Positions 16,732 to 27,131 of a stretch of 64,000 nucleotides of DNA are shown here, piece after piece. A program made the position numbers and the translations under genes. The DNA comes from Allosediminivita pacifica. Lineage in GTDB: Bacteria; Pseudomonadota; Alphaproteobacteria; Rhodobacterales; Rhodobacteraceae. The notes beneath the pieces are model-generated. The model worked only from the letters and a program-made list of their open reading frames with translations, was not told the DNA's origin and made no database searches. Location of the stretch: the NCBI RefSeq assembly GCF_003054175.1, contig NZ_QBKN01000019.1, positions 1 through 64,000 on the forward strand, in the 5' to 3' direction. Numbering within the stretch: position 1 is the first letter of the stretch; each line of letters starts with the position of its first letter.

Positions 16732-17436
16732 TCAGCGCGCCAGCGCCTCGCGCAGCGACAGCAGTTCCGCGGAATGATCGCGAAGATCGAGCTGGCTCAG
16801 CAGATCGAGCAGGTGGCCCTTCATGAGATCCTCGGCCGCCTGGCCGTCGTGCCTTCGCAGCGCATCGACCAGCGCGTGGTGCGCATGGCTTTCGCACATG
16901 GCGTTCCGACGCCGCCAGTAGAGCGCGATTACAAGAGACGACCGTGAGACCAGCTGGCGGATGAAGCCCTCGATCGTCGCCTGGTCGGCGATGCGGGCGA
17001 TCTCGACGTGGAAGTGCCCAGACAGCTTCAGCGCCCGCCCGGGTTCGCCTGCGGCAAGTGCGACGTGCTCTTCGCGGATATGGCTTTCCAGCGTCGCGAT
17101 GCCGGCCGGGGTCGCCCGCTCCGCCGCGGCTCGAGCGATGCTGGGCTCCAGCAGCGCTCGAGCCTCGAAGACCTCGCGCGCCTCTTTCACGGTGGGTTTG
17201 GCGACGAAGGCGCCCCGGTTCCGCTCGATCCGAAGAAGACCGTCATGCGCGAGGTGGCGCAGGGCCTGCCGGACGACCGTCCGGCCGACGCCGTAGATCT
17301 CGCCCACCTCGTCCTCGGAAAGCTTCATCCCCGGAAGCACGCGATGCTCGTGCACCGCCTCGGTCAGATGTGCCGCGATTTCGTCCGCCGTCTGTGGCAT
17401 CCGGGTCGATCCGTCCACGCCTTCTCCCCCGCTCAT
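16732..17436 (-). CDS. FadR-type GntR-family transcriptional regulator
   Basis: About 234 residues. An N-terminal winged helix-turn-helix (LSEDEVGEIYGVGRTVVRQ, GLLRIERNRGAFVAKP) is followed by an FCD ligand-binding domain (EVFEARALLEPSIARAAAE, HFHVEIARIAD, and late His residues in ESHAHHALVDAL) that usually binds a metal and a small acid. The frame is open upstream to 17664; I use ATG 17436, and ATG 17400 is also possible. Divergent from the ABC operon at 17663 with a palindrome between, so it probably controls that operon. Confidence 0.82.
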   Translation of the reverse strand: MSGGEGVDGSTRMPQTADEIAAHLTEAVHEHRVLPGMKLSEDEVGEIYGVGRTVVRQALRHLAHDGLLRIERNRGAFVAKPTVKEAREVFEARALLEPSIARAAAERATPAGIATLESHIREEHVALAAGEPGRALKLSGHFHVEIARIADQATIEGFIRQLVSRSSLVIALYWRRRNAMCESHAHHALVDALRRHDGQAAEDLMKGHLLDLLSQLDLRDHSAELLSLREALAR

Positions 17437-17507
17437 TGCGTGAATCGTAGATAGGCGGCGCCCCTGTCGCGGACAAGCGAAACGCATATTGCGCACCAGG
17501 CTGGGCA

Positions 17508-17523
17508 AGATTGTATGCAATCT
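17508..17523. promoter_or_regulatory. Probable FadR-type operator
   Basis: AGATTG-TATG-CAATCT: 6-bp perfect arms around a 4-base centre, in the divergent control region between the GntR gene and the ABC operon. Operators of FadR-type GntR proteins are usually short palindromes of this kind with a TTGTAT-like half-site. Confidence 0.5.
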
Positions 17524-17662
17524 ACTGCCTCTTGTTCGACAGTTCACCGAAATTTTCGCCCAAAGAATGGGCATGTCATGTTTCCGGGGTGCAGCGCGGA
17601 CGATGATGCTTCGGCCATTTCGGGACCATGGCCAAAGCTGCCTCAACGATGCGGGAGGCACC

Positions 17663-18646
<984 letters not shown>

Positions 18647-18680
18647 ATAACAACAAGAGACAAAACGACAGGGAAACACC

Positions 18681-19955
18681 ATGACGACGATTTCAAAGGT
18701 TCGCTATTCGCGCCGATCGCTGCTGAAGACCGGGGGCGCCGCGCTGGCCGCATCGGCCCTGCCCGCGCCCATGGTCTGGGGCCAGGAAACCAAGGACATC
18801 ACGCTGCGCCAGTTCGGCACGGGCGTGTCGAACCTCAACGAGGTGGCGCAGAAGGTGAAGGAAGATCTCGGCTTCACGCTCGAGATGACCGCGCTCGATT
18901 CCGACAGCGTCACGCAGCGCGCGGCCACCCAGCCCGACAGCTTCGACATCGCCGACATCGAGTACTGGATCTGCAAGAAGGTCTGGCCGACCGGCAACCT
19001 GCAGGCCATGGATGTGAGCAAGATCCGCCGCTACGACCAGATCGTCGGCATCTTCAAGGACGGCAAGCTGACGCCCGAGAGCGAGATCGCGCAGGGCACC
19101 GCGCCGCATACCGTGGGCTTCATCCCCGAGCCGGGCGCCACGAGCTTTGCCGACGAGCAGACCAACTGGATGACCCTCATCCCGACGATCTACAACGCCG
19201 ACACCCTGGGCATCCGACCCGACCTCATTGGCCGTCCGATCAACAACTGGTCCGAGCTTCTGAACCCCGAGTTCGCGGGCAAGGCGTCGATCCTCGACAT
19301 TTCCTCGATCGGGATCATGGACATGGCCATGGTCTGTGAATCGATGGGCGAGATCCAGTACGGCGACAAGGGCAACATGACCCGCGAGGAGATCGACGCC
19401 ACCTTCGCGATTTTCACCGAGGCCAAGCGCGCCGGCCAGTTCCGCGCCTTCTGGAAGACCTTCGACGAGAGCGTGAACCTCATGGCGTCGGGCGAGGTGG
19501 TGATCCAGTCCATGTGGTCGCCCGCGATCACGGCCGTGAAGTCGCGCGGTATTCCCTGCGTCTACCAGCCGCTGGAAGAGGGCTACCGGTCCTGGGGCGG
19601 CGGCATCGGCCTGTCGAAGTCGCTGAGCGGCATGGAGTTGGATGCGGCCTACGAGTACATCAACTGGTATCTCGACGGCTGGGTCGGCGGGTTCCTGATG
19701 CGGCAGGGCTACTACTCGGCCGTACCCGAGACCTCCAAGGACTACATGACCGAGAACGAGTGGGGCTACTGGTTCGAGGGCAAGGAAGCCACCGGAGAGA
19801 TCACCAACCCCTTCGGCGACGTGCTGGCGCAGGCGGGCGAAGTCCGCGACGGCGGTTCGTTCGAAGAGCGCATGGGGTCGGTCGCGTGCTGGAACGCCGT
19901 CATGGACGAGAACCAGTACATGGTCCGCAAGTGGAACGAGTTCATCGCGGCGTAA
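18681..19955 (+). CDS. Extracellular solute-binding protein (PotD-like), Tat-exported
   Basis: 424 residues starting with a twin-arginine signal (YSRRSLLKTGGAALAAS) that ends near WGQE, so it folds before export. The mature part is a class D/F periplasmic binding protein (NNWSELLNPEFAGKASI, WGGGIGLSKS) of the spermidine/putrescine-binding superfamily. It delivers ligand to the permeases at 20023 and 20936. A strong hairpin follows the gene. Confidence 0.85.
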   Translation: MTTISKVRYSRRSLLKTGGAALAASALPAPMVWGQETKDITLRQFGTGVSNLNEVAQKVKEDLGFTLEMTALDSDSVTQRAATQPDSFDIADIEYWICKKVWPTGNLQAMDVSKIRRYDQIVGIFKDGKLTPESEIAQGTAPHTVGFIPEPGATSFADEQTNWMTLIPTIYNADTLGIRPDLIGRPINNWSELLNPEFAGKASILDISSIGIMDMAMVCESMGEIQYGDKGNMTREEIDATFAIFTEAKRAGQFRAFWKTFDESVNLMASGEVVIQSMWSPAITAVKSRGIPCVYQPLEEGYRSWGGGIGLSKSLSGMELDAAYEYINWYLDGWVGGFLMRQGYYSAVPETSKDYMTENEWGYWFEGKEATGEITNPFGDVLAQAGEVRDGGSFEERMGSVACWNAVMDENQYMVRKWNEFIAA

Positions 19956-19973
19956 GCGCCCTTAGATGATCTG

Positions 19974-19999
19974 CGCCGTGGCCCAGCCGGGCCACGGCG
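19974..19999 (+). other. Hairpin between binding-protein and permease genes
   Basis: Perfect 11-bp stem CGCCGTGGCCC/GGGCCACGGCG with a 4-base loop (AGCC), 18 bases after the binding-protein stop. With no T-run it is more likely an mRNA stabiliser or partial terminator that lets the binding protein be made in excess. Confidence 0.6.
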
Positions 20000-20022
20000 A
20001 CCTTGCCCCCGGGGGAGACGAC

Positions 20023-20934
20023 ATGACCGATCAGGCGACACCCATCGCGCTGGAAGATACCAAGCCCGCGCGCCGCGCCGGCAGGCCGTCGCGGCACCTG
20101 ACCGGCTGGCTGCTGGCCTCGCCGCTTGTCGTGGTGCTGGCAGTCTTCCTCGTCCTGCCGATCGCGATGATCGTGATGGTCAGCTTCTGGGGCGCGACGG
20201 AATGGTCGATCTACCCCGCCTTCCAGTTCGACAACTACGCGTTTTTGTTCGGCTCTGACGTAACTTACAGGGTGTTCTTCAACACGGTCAAATACGCGCT
20301 CATCACCTGGGCCTTCACCCTGCTGATCGGCTTCACCGTGGCCTATTTCCTGGCCTTCCACGTGCGCAGCCTTGGCTGGCAGGTGGGGCTGTTCCTTGTC
20401 TGCACGATCCCCTTCTGGACCTCGAACATCATCCGCATGATCTCGTGGATCCCCTTCCTCGGGCGCGAGGGACTGGCCAATTCGGCGCTGCTGTCGTGGG
20501 GCGTAATCGACAAACCATTGGAGTGGCTTCTTTTCAGCGATTTCAGCGTGATATTGGCCTTTGTTCATCTTTATACGCTGTTCATGGTGGTGCCGATCTT
20601 CAACACGATGATGCGGATTGACCGGTCGCTGCTGGAAGCCGCGAACGACGCGGGGGCGACCGGCCGGCAGACGCTGTGGCACGTGATCGTGCCGCTGACC
20701 AAGCCCGGCATCATGATCGGCACGATCTTCGTGGTGACGCTGGTGATGGGCGACTTCATCACCGTACGCTTCATGTCTGGCTCGCAGAAGGCCAACGTCG
20801 GTCGACTTATTTCCAACGATATCAGCCTGTTGCAGTACCCTTCTGCATCGGCGACTGCGGTGGTTCTGCTGATCACCGTGCTGATCGTCATCAGCGTGCT
20901 GCTGCGCTTCGTCGACATTCGCAAGGAGCTTTGA
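20023..20934 (+). CDS. ABC transporter permease (PotB-like)
   Basis: 303 residues from ATG 20023 (GGGGGAGACGAC upstream). Six hydrophobic helices are visible, the first WLLASPLVVVLAVFLVLPI. The cytoplasmic EAA loop EAANDAGATGRQTLWHVIVP contacts the ATPase. It forms the inner-membrane channel with the product at 20936. Confidence 0.87.
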   Translation: MTDQATPIALEDTKPARRAGRPSRHLTGWLLASPLVVVLAVFLVLPIAMIVMVSFWGATEWSIYPAFQFDNYAFLFGSDVTYRVFFNTVKYALITWAFTLLIGFTVAYFLAFHVRSLGWQVGLFLVCTIPFWTSNIIRMISWIPFLGREGLANSALLSWGVIDKPLEWLLFSDFSVILAFVHLYTLFMVVPIFNTMMRIDRSLLEAANDAGATGRQTLWHVIVPLTKPGIMIGTIFVVTLVMGDFITVRFMSGSQKANVGRLISNDISLLQYPSASATAVVLLITVLIVISVLLRFVDIRKEL

Positions 20935-20935
20935 C

Positions 20936-21775
20936 ATGGAACGCCCACCCCGCTCCTTCTACGTGCTCGCGGTCTTCTTCGCGGTCTTCCTCGTCTTCCT
21001 CTACGGGCCAACGATCACCATCGCGATCCTGAGCTTCCAAGGGCCTCAGGGCGGCCTGACATTCCCGATGCGGGGCGTGTCGCTGCACTGGTTCTTCGAC
21101 CTGTTCGAGCAGCAGGCCGTGGGCGACATCTGGGGGTCCTTCCGGCGGTCCTTCGCGCTGGGGCTCATGGTCATGGTGACGACGGTGGTGGTCTCGGTCA
21201 TGGGCGGCATGGCCTTCCGCAAACGGTTCGCCGGATCGACAGTGCTGTTCTACCTCATCATCACCTCGCTGGTGATCCCATCGATCCTTATCTCGCTCGG
21301 CGTGGGGCTGATCTTCTCGCAGGCGGGGCTGAACGTGCATTGGTCGACCTCGGGCTTCGGGTCGCAGCTCACGTGGACGCTGCCCTTCGGGCTGCTCATC
21401 ATGTTCGCGGTCTTCAACCGGTTCGACAGCAGCTACGAGGAGGCCGCGCGGGACCTTGGCGCGAGCCCTTGGCAGACGGTGCGGCACGTGGTGCTGCCGA
21501 TCATCGCGCCGTCGCTGATCGGGGTGGCGCTGTTCGGCTTCACGCTGAGCTATGACGAGTTCGCGCGCACGCTGCTGACCGCGGGCAGCTACAACACGCT
21601 GCCGCTCGAGATCTTCGGGATGACGACCAACGTCACGACGCCGGTGATCTTCGCGCTGGGGACGCTGACCACGGCGTTTTCCTTCCTCGTGATCGGGGCC
21701 TTCATCCTGCTGTTCTGGATCATGGGCAAACGCCGCGCCCGGCAGGGATCGGACGCAGGACAAGGGATGGTCTGA
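20936..21775 (+). CDS. ABC transporter permease (PotC-like)
   Basis: 279 residues, start one base after the previous stop with AAGGAG upstream. Six membrane helices and an EAA loop EAARDLGASPWQTVRHVVLP. It is the second half of the polyamine-type permease. The racemase gene starts five bases after its stop. Confidence 0.87.
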   Translation: MERPPRSFYVLAVFFAVFLVFLYGPTITIAILSFQGPQGGLTFPMRGVSLHWFFDLFEQQAVGDIWGSFRRSFALGLMVMVTTVVVSVMGGMAFRKRFAGSTVLFYLIITSLVIPSILISLGVGLIFSQAGLNVHWSTSGFGSQLTWTLPFGLLIMFAVFNRFDSSYEEAARDLGASPWQTVRHVVLPIIAPSLIGVALFGFTLSYDEFARTLLTAGSYNTLPLEIFGMTTNVTTPVIFALGTLTTAFSFLVIGAFILLFWIMGKRRARQGSDAGQGMV

Positions 21776-21779
21776 ACCC

Positions 21780-22466
21780 TTGACTGCCTACATCATCAAC
21801 CCAAACAGCACCGAAGAAATGACCGAGGCCATGCTGGGCGCCGCCCGACGCGCCGCGCCCGCCCTGCACTGGGAGGGTCGCACGGCGCGTGGCGCGCCGC
21901 CCGCGATCCAGGGCGCGGAGGATGGCGAGGCCGCGCGTCCGCACCTGCTGCGCGAGGTGCGCGCCGCCGCCGAGCACGGCGCGAGCGGCATCCTCGTCGG
22001 CTGCTTCGACGACACTGCGCTTCACACGGCGGCGCGGAGCGTGGCGTGCCCGGTCATCGGCATCGGTCAGGCCGCGTTCCATCATTGCGCGCTGCGGCAG
22101 TGGCGCTTCAGCGTCGTCACGACGATGCCGGTGTCGATCCCCGTGATCGAGACCAACATCGCGGGCTATGGCCTCGACGGGCACCTGGCGCGAGTGCGTG
22201 CCTCGGGCGTGCCGGTGCTGGACCTCGAGACCGCGCGCGATCTTGCGACGGTGCGGATCGTGGAAGAAGCAGTAGCCGCGATCCGGGAGGACGGGATCGA
22301 CGCGGTGATCCTCGGCTGTGCGGGCATGGTGAACGTGATCGCCGCATTGCGATCGACCCTTTCGATCCCGGTGGTCGATCCGGTGGAAGCGGCGGCGGGC
22401 TGCCTGCCTTGGCTGCTCGGACCAGTGCCGGACCGCCGGGAGCCGCAGCTTAACGCGAGTCAATAG
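21780..22466 (+). CDS. Asp/Glu/hydantoin racemase-family protein
   Basis: 228 residues from a TTG at 21780, the only start that keeps the conserved N-terminal strand YIINPNST. The two catalytic cysteines of the family are present in LVGCFDDTAL and ILGCAGM, and SIPVVDPVEAA matches hydantoin-racemase members. Such enzymes interconvert D/L amino acids or 5-substituted hydantoins, or act as allantoin racemases. As last gene of the ABC operon it implies that the imported compound is a chiral amino-acid or ureide derivative. Substrate unproved. Confidence 0.8.
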   Translation: MTAYIINPNSTEEMTEAMLGAARRAAPALHWEGRTARGAPPAIQGAEDGEAARPHLLREVRAAAEHGASGILVGCFDDTALHTAARSVACPVIGIGQAAFHHCALRQWRFSVVTTMPVSIPVIETNIAGYGLDGHLARVRASGVPVLDLETARDLATVRIVEEAVAAIREDGIDAVILGCAGMVNVIAALRSTLSIPVVDPVEAAAGCLPWLLGPVPDRREPQLNASQ

Positions 22467-22615
22467 ACCGATAATTTCGCCATTTATCAGCGATTTGCGC
22501 AACGAGGCTCAGGTCCCGCCTGAGGCCGCGCCCGTCCGCTCACGATTCCGTCATTGAAATAAATATTATTGTATGACTTATTTTGAGTCGGCTTCGGCCA
22601 ATTAGGGAGGAAATC

Positions 22616-23560
22616 ATGAAGAAGTTATTGCTTGGCGCGGCCTTGGCTGCGCTTTCTACAGGTGCGACCGCACAGACGATCGGCTTTTCCCAGATCGGAT
22701 CGGAATCCGGCTGGCGCGCCGCCGAAACCACCGTGACCCGCAACGAGGCCGAGGAACGCGGCATCGACCTGCGCTTCTCGGACGCCCAGCAACGGCAGGA
22801 AAACCAGATAGCCGCGATCCGGTCCTTCGTGGCGCAGGGCGTGGACGCCATCCTGCTTGCCCCCGTCGTGGCGACCGGCTGGGACAGCGTGCTGGAGGAG
22901 GCCAAGGAGGCCGAGATCCCGGTGGTGCTGCTCGACCGGCAGGTGGACAGCTCCAAGGAACTGTACCTGACGGCGGTGGGCTCGAACCTTGTCCACGAGG
23001 GCGAGGTCGCGGGCCAGTGGCTGGTCGACAACAAGCCCGAGGGTGAATGCCGCGTGGTCGAGCTTCAGGGCACCACGGGCTCCTCGCCCGCCATCGACCG
23101 GGCGACGGGCTTCCGCAATGCTATCGAGGGCGCCGACAATATCGAGATCGTGCGCAGCCAGACCGGTGACTTCACCCGCTCCGGCGGCAAGGAGGTCATG
23201 GAGAGCTTCCTTCAGGCCGAAGGCGGCGGCGACAACATCTGCGCGCTCTATGCCCACAATGACGACATGGCGCTCGGCGCGATCCAGGCCATCAAGGAAG
23301 CGGGCATCGACCCGGGCGACGACATCCTGATCGTGTCAATCGACGCGGTGCCGGACATCTTCAAGGCCATGGCAGAGGGCGACGCGAACGCCACCGTGGA
23401 GCTGACGCCGAACATGGCCGGCCCCGCCTTCGAGGCGCTGGCCTCCTACATGGAGAGCGGCACCGAGCCTCCGAAGTTCATCCAGACCGACTCCACGCTC
23501 TACACGCAGGACGACGATCCGATGGCGGAGTTCGAGAAGCGCAAAGACCTCGGCTACTGA
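22616..23560 (+). CDS. Sugar ABC transporter substrate-binding protein (YtfQ-like)
   Basis: 314 residues from ATG 22616 behind AGGGAGGAAATC. A signal peptide (KKLLLGAALAALSTGATA) is followed by a ribose-binding-type periplasmic domain: IGFSQIGSESGWR, LLAPVVATGW, LYAHNDDMALGAIQA. The opening strand GFSQIGSESGWR is characteristic of the galactofuranose/YtfQ group. It is first in the operon ahead of the ATPase and two permeases; a strong hairpin follows it. Confidence 0.88.
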   Translation: MKKLLLGAALAALSTGATAQTIGFSQIGSESGWRAAETTVTRNEAEERGIDLRFSDAQQRQENQIAAIRSFVAQGVDAILLAPVVATGWDSVLEEAKEAEIPVVLLDRQVDSSKELYLTAVGSNLVHEGEVAGQWLVDNKPEGECRVVELQGTTGSSPAIDRATGFRNAIEGADNIEIVRSQTGDFTRSGGKEVMESFLQAEGGGDNICALYAHNDDMALGAIQAIKEAGIDPGDDILIVSIDAVPDIFKAMAEGDANATVELTPNMAGPAFEALASYMESGTEPPKFIQTDSTLYTQDDDPMAEFEKRKDLGY

Positions 23561-23587
23561 CGCGCGCCGGCCTTTGACCCCGAACCT

Positions 23588-23614
23588 GCGGGGCGCCCTT
23601 TCCGGGCGCCCCGC
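23588..23614 (+). other. Hairpin between binding-protein and ATPase genes
   Basis: Perfect 11-bp stem GCGGGGCGCCC/GGGCGCCCCGC with loop TTTCC, 27 bases after the YtfQ-like stop and 24 before the next start. Probably sets a higher mRNA level for the binding protein than for the membrane genes. Confidence 0.6.
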
Positions 23615-23638
23615 CCATGGCTGCAAGGGAGGGCGGCG

Positions 23639-25147
23639 ATGCTTCTCACGGTTCGAGACCTGACCAAGACGTTTCCGGGGACCCTCGCGCTCGACGGCGT
23701 GCGGTTCGATCTGCGCGCGGGCGAGGTGCACGCGCTTCTGGGCGAAAACGGCGCGGGCAAGTCGACCCTCATCAAGTGCCTGACCGGCGTCCACCTGCGC
23801 GACCGTGGTGAGATCAAGCTCGACGGCACGCCGGTTTCCCCAACCTCGACGCTCGAGGCGCAGGAGCTGGGTATCGGCACCGTCTATCAGGAGGTGAACC
23901 TCCTGCCCAACCTGACCGTGGCCGAGAACCTGACTTTCGGCCGCCAGCCCACCCGCTTCGGCATGGTGTCGGGCCGGCGCATGCGCGCCATGGCCGAGGA
24001 GATGCTGGCGGGCTACGGGCTCGACCACGTGAACGTGTCGCGAGAGCTTGGCAGCTATTCGGTGGCGGTCCAGCAGATCGTCGCCATCGCCCGCGCGGTC
24101 GCGCTCTCGGGCAAGGTGCTGATCCTCGACGAACCCACCGCGAGCCTCGACGCGCGCGAGACCGAGACGCTTTTCGACGTGGTGCGCGGGCTGCGGGAGC
24201 GCGGGCTCGGCATCGTCTTCATTTCCCACTTCCTCGACCAGGTCTACGACCTGTCCGACCGCCTGACGGTGCTCAGGAACGGCAAGCACATCATCACCGC
24301 CGAGACTGGCGGCATGGAACGGCTGGACCTCATCCACCACATGCTCGGCCACGAACTTGAGGAAGCCGAACATCGCGGCGTGGCTGCGCGATCCCGGGGC
24401 GCCGAACTGCTGCGCTTCGAGGGGATCGCCCGGCGCGGCAAGGTGGAGCCCTTCGATCTGACCGTGCACCGGGGCGAGGTCATCGGCCTGGCGGGTCTGC
24501 TGGGATCGGGCCGGACCGAGACCGCCGACACGCTGTTCGGCCGCACGCCGCCCGACCAGGGCACCGCCCGGGACGACACGGGCGACATCGACCTCACCAC
24601 CCCGCGCGCCGCCATCGCGGCGGGCTTTGGCTACGCGCCCGAGGACCGCAAGACCGACGGCATCGTGGCCGAGCTTTCGGTGCGCGAGAACATCGCGCTG
24701 GCACTTCAGGCGCGGCGTGGCTGGGCGCGCCCGATCCCCCGGCACGAACAGAAGGCGCTGGCCGAGGATTACATTCGCCGGCTGGATATCCGCACCTCCG
24801 ACGCGGAAAAGGCCGTGGGCGACCTGTCGGGCGGCAACCAGCAGAAGGTGGTGCTGGCCCGCTGGCTGGCCATGAATCCGCGGTTCCTGATCCTCGACGA
24901 GCCGACACGCGGCATCGACGTGGGCGCGCATGCCGAGATCCTGCGCCTGATCGGCGAGTTGACCGACGAGGGCATGTCGATCCTGCTCATCTCGTCGGAA
25001 TTCGACGAGCTTATCGCGGCCTCTGACCGCGTGATCGTGGTGCGCGACCGGCGCCACGTCTCGCAGCTTGTCGGCGAAGAGGTCGAAACCGACCGCATCA
25101 TCCGTGCCATCGCCGATCACGCCCCGGTGGAAGGAGCCGCCACATGA
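23639..25147 (+). CDS. Sugar ABC transporter ATP-binding protein, double ATPase (YtfR-like)
   Basis: 502 residues with two ABC domains, as in CUT2 sugar importers. Domain 1 has LLGENGAGKSTLIKC and ILDEPTASLD; its signature region is atypical (ELGSYSVAVQQIVAIARA). Domain 2 has AGLLGSGRTETAD with a degenerate Walker A, then DLSGGNQQKVVLARW and ILDEPTRGIDVGA. This domain asymmetry is normal for the class. Start at 23639 with GGAGGG upstream; the end overlaps the next permease by ATGA. Confidence 0.88.
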   Translation: MLLTVRDLTKTFPGTLALDGVRFDLRAGEVHALLGENGAGKSTLIKCLTGVHLRDRGEIKLDGTPVSPTSTLEAQELGIGTVYQEVNLLPNLTVAENLTFGRQPTRFGMVSGRRMRAMAEEMLAGYGLDHVNVSRELGSYSVAVQQIVAIARAVALSGKVLILDEPTASLDARETETLFDVVRGLRERGLGIVFISHFLDQVYDLSDRLTVLRNGKHIITAETGGMERLDLIHHMLGHELEEAEHRGVAARSRGAELLRFEGIARRGKVEPFDLTVHRGEVIGLAGLLGSGRTETADTLFGRTPPDQGTARDDTGDIDLTTPRAAIAAGFGYAPEDRKTDGIVAELSVRENIALALQARRGWARPIPRHEQKALAEDYIRRLDIRTSDAEKAVGDLSGGNQQKVVLARWLAMNPRFLILDEPTRGIDVGAHAEILRLIGELTDEGMSILLISSEFDELIAASDRVIVVRDRRHVSQLVGEEVETDRIIRAIADHAPVEGAAT

Positions 25148-26163
25148 CCCCCCTTCTCCGCCGCATCGCGCCCCAGATTGCGACGCTGGCCGCGCTCGTG
25201 CTGCTGGTTTCGCTCTTCTTTCCGGGCTTTCTGTCTGTCGAGATCCGCGACGGCCGCTTCGTCGGCAGCGCCGTGGACGTGCTGAAGCGCGGCGCGCCGG
25301 TGGCGCTGCTGGCCGTCGGCATGACGCTGGTGATCGCCACGCGCGGCATTGACCTGAGCGTCGGCGCGGTCATGGCCATCTGCGGCGCCGCCTCGGCCTG
25401 GGCGATCTCCAATGACTACGGTCTTGTCCTGTCGCTTGGTGCCGGACTTGCCGCCGGGCTGCTTTGCGGGGTCTGGAACGGGGTGCTGGTGGCCATCTTC
25501 GGCATCCAGCCCATCGTGGCGACCCTGATCCTGATGGTGGCGGGCCGCGGCGTCGCGCAGATGATCACCGAGGGCCGCATCCTGACCTTCAGCAACGAAG
25601 GCCTCGCCTTTTTCGGAGCCGGCGACGTGCTGGGCGTGCCCACGCCGATCCTGATCTGGATCGTGGTGGGGATCGCCTTTGCCCTGCTGGTCCGGCGCAC
25701 CGCGCTTGGCCTGCTGATCGAATCCATCGGCATCAACCGCTCGGCCAGTGCGCTTGCGGGGATCAACGCGCGGGTGCTGCTGGTGGCGGTCTACGTGGCC
25801 TCGGGGCTCTGCGCGGCCGTGGCGGGCATCATCGTGGCCGCCGACATCCGCGGCGCGGACGCCAACAACGCAGGTCTCTGGCTCGAGCTTGACGCGATCC
25901 TTGCCGTGGTGATCGGCGGCACCTCCCTCATGGGCGGGCGCTTTTCGATCGTGGCCTCGCTGCTGGGCGCGCTGATCATCCAGACCATCGACACCGGCAT
26001 CCTGCTGGCGGGCTTCCCGTCCGAGTTCAATCTCGTGATCAAGGCGGGGCTCGTCGTCATCATCCTCTTGCTCCAGTCGCCGAAGCTCGGGCCACAGCTT
26101 TCCGCCGGGCTGCGCAGGCGGCGCGGGCCGACCACCCGCCACACCGAGGAGGTCACCGAATGA
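25144..26163 (+). CDS. Sugar ABC transporter permease (YtfT-like)
   Basis: 339 residues, ATGA overlap on both sides. BPD_transp_2-type permease with 8-10 hydrophobic helices; GMTLVIATRGIDLSVGAVMA is the conserved early segment and IGGTSLMGGRFSIVAS the late one. It pairs with the product at 26160 as a heterodimeric channel, the YtfT/YjfF arrangement. Confidence 0.87.
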   Translation: MTPLLRRIAPQIATLAALVLLVSLFFPGFLSVEIRDGRFVGSAVDVLKRGAPVALLAVGMTLVIATRGIDLSVGAVMAICGAASAWAISNDYGLVLSLGAGLAAGLLCGVWNGVLVAIFGIQPIVATLILMVAGRGVAQMITEGRILTFSNEGLAFFGAGDVLGVPTPILIWIVVGIAFALLVRRTALGLLIESIGINRSASALAGINARVLLVAVYVASGLCAAVAGIIVAADIRGADANNAGLWLELDAILAVVIGGTSLMGGRFSIVASLLGALIIQTIDTGILLAGFPSEFNLVIKAGLVVIILLLQSPKLGPQLSAGLRRRRGPTTRHTEEVTE

Positions 26164-27131
26164 AGACCAGTGCCCTGCCCCTTTACGCGACGATCGCCAT
26201 CTTCCTGATCGCCTACTTCCTATGCTATCTGCAGTTCCCCTTCATGCTATCGACGCGGGTCATCGGGAACCTGCTGACGGACAATGCCTATCTGGGGATC
26301 ATCGCGGTGGGCATGACCATCGTGATCCTCTCGGGCGGCATCGACCTGTCGGTGGGATCGGTCATCGCCTTTTCCGGTGTCTTCATCGCGGTCCTGCTGC
26401 GCGACACGGGGCTGCATCCGCTGGCGGTCTTCGTGCTGCTATTGGCGGTCACCACAGCCTTTGGCGCCGCGATGGGCGCGCTGATCCACGGGCTGGACAT
26501 GCCGCCCTTCATCGTGACGCTGGCGGGCATGTTCCTCGCGCGCGGGGCGGCCTACATGCTCACCATCGACAGCGTCCCGATCGAGGCGCCCTTCTACGAC
26601 TTCCTGCAGGATCTCTACTACAAGATGCCCGGCGGCGGGCGGTTCACGCTGATCGCGGTGATCATGCTACTGGCGGTCGCGGGCGGCATGATCCTGGCGC
26701 ACCGGACCCGCTTCGGCACGGCGGTCTATGCCATCGGCGGGGGCGCACATACGGCGCGGCTGATGGGCGTTGCCGTGGGGCGGACGACGGTGATGATCTA
26801 CGCCTTCTCGGGCTTCATGGCGGGCCTGTCGGGGATCGTCTTCTCGATCTACACCGGGTCGGGCTATCCGCTGGCAACCGTGGGGACCGAGCTGACGGCC
26901 ATCGCGACCGTGGTGATCGGGGGCACGCTGCTCACGGGGGGCGCGGGCTATGTCTTCGGCACGCTCATCGGCGTGCTGACGATGGGGCTGATCCAGACCT
27001 ACATCGTCTTCGACGGGTCCCTGTCGAGCTGGTGGACGAAAATCGTGATCGGCGGTCTTCTTCTTCTCTTCATTCTGCTGCAAAAGGGCCTCTTGAGTGT
27101 CGGCCAGAGGCAGCAGGGCGAAGCGGGATGA
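26160..27131 (+). CDS. Sugar ABC transporter permease (YjfF-like)
   Basis: 323 residues, coupled by overlap to both neighbours. Hydrophobic throughout, with GMTIVILSGGIDLSVGSVIA and IGGTLLTGGAGYVFGTLIG. YjfF group rather than YtfT group by its shorter N-terminus. Together the four proteins make a YtfQRT-YjfF-type importer, in E. coli specific for galactofuranose; other pentoses or hexoses remain possible. Confidence 0.87.
   Translation: MKTSALPLYATIAIFLIAYFLCYLQFPFMLSTRVIGNLLTDNAYLGIIAVGMTIVILSGGIDLSVGSVIAFSGVFIAVLLRDTGLHPLAVFVLLLAVTTAFGAAMGALIHGLDMPPFIVTLAGMFLARGAAYMLTIDSVPIEAPFYDFLQDLYYKMPGGGRFTLIAVIMLLAVAGGMILAHRTRFGTAVYAIGGGAHTARLMGVAVGRTTVMIYAFSGFMAGLSGIVFSIYTGSGYPLATVGTELTAIATVVIGGTLLTGGAGYVFGTLIGVLTMGLIQTYIVFDGSLSSWWTKIVIGGLLLLFILLQKGLLSVGQRQQGEAG

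Noticed and set aside
26222-27127. Apparent long N-terminal extension of the FadR-type regulator through the YjfF-like permease gene
   Set aside because: The extension is an alternate-frame reading of the permease, rich in Arg/Gly/Ala. The regulator domain starts at the ATG at 27128 that overlaps the permease stop.
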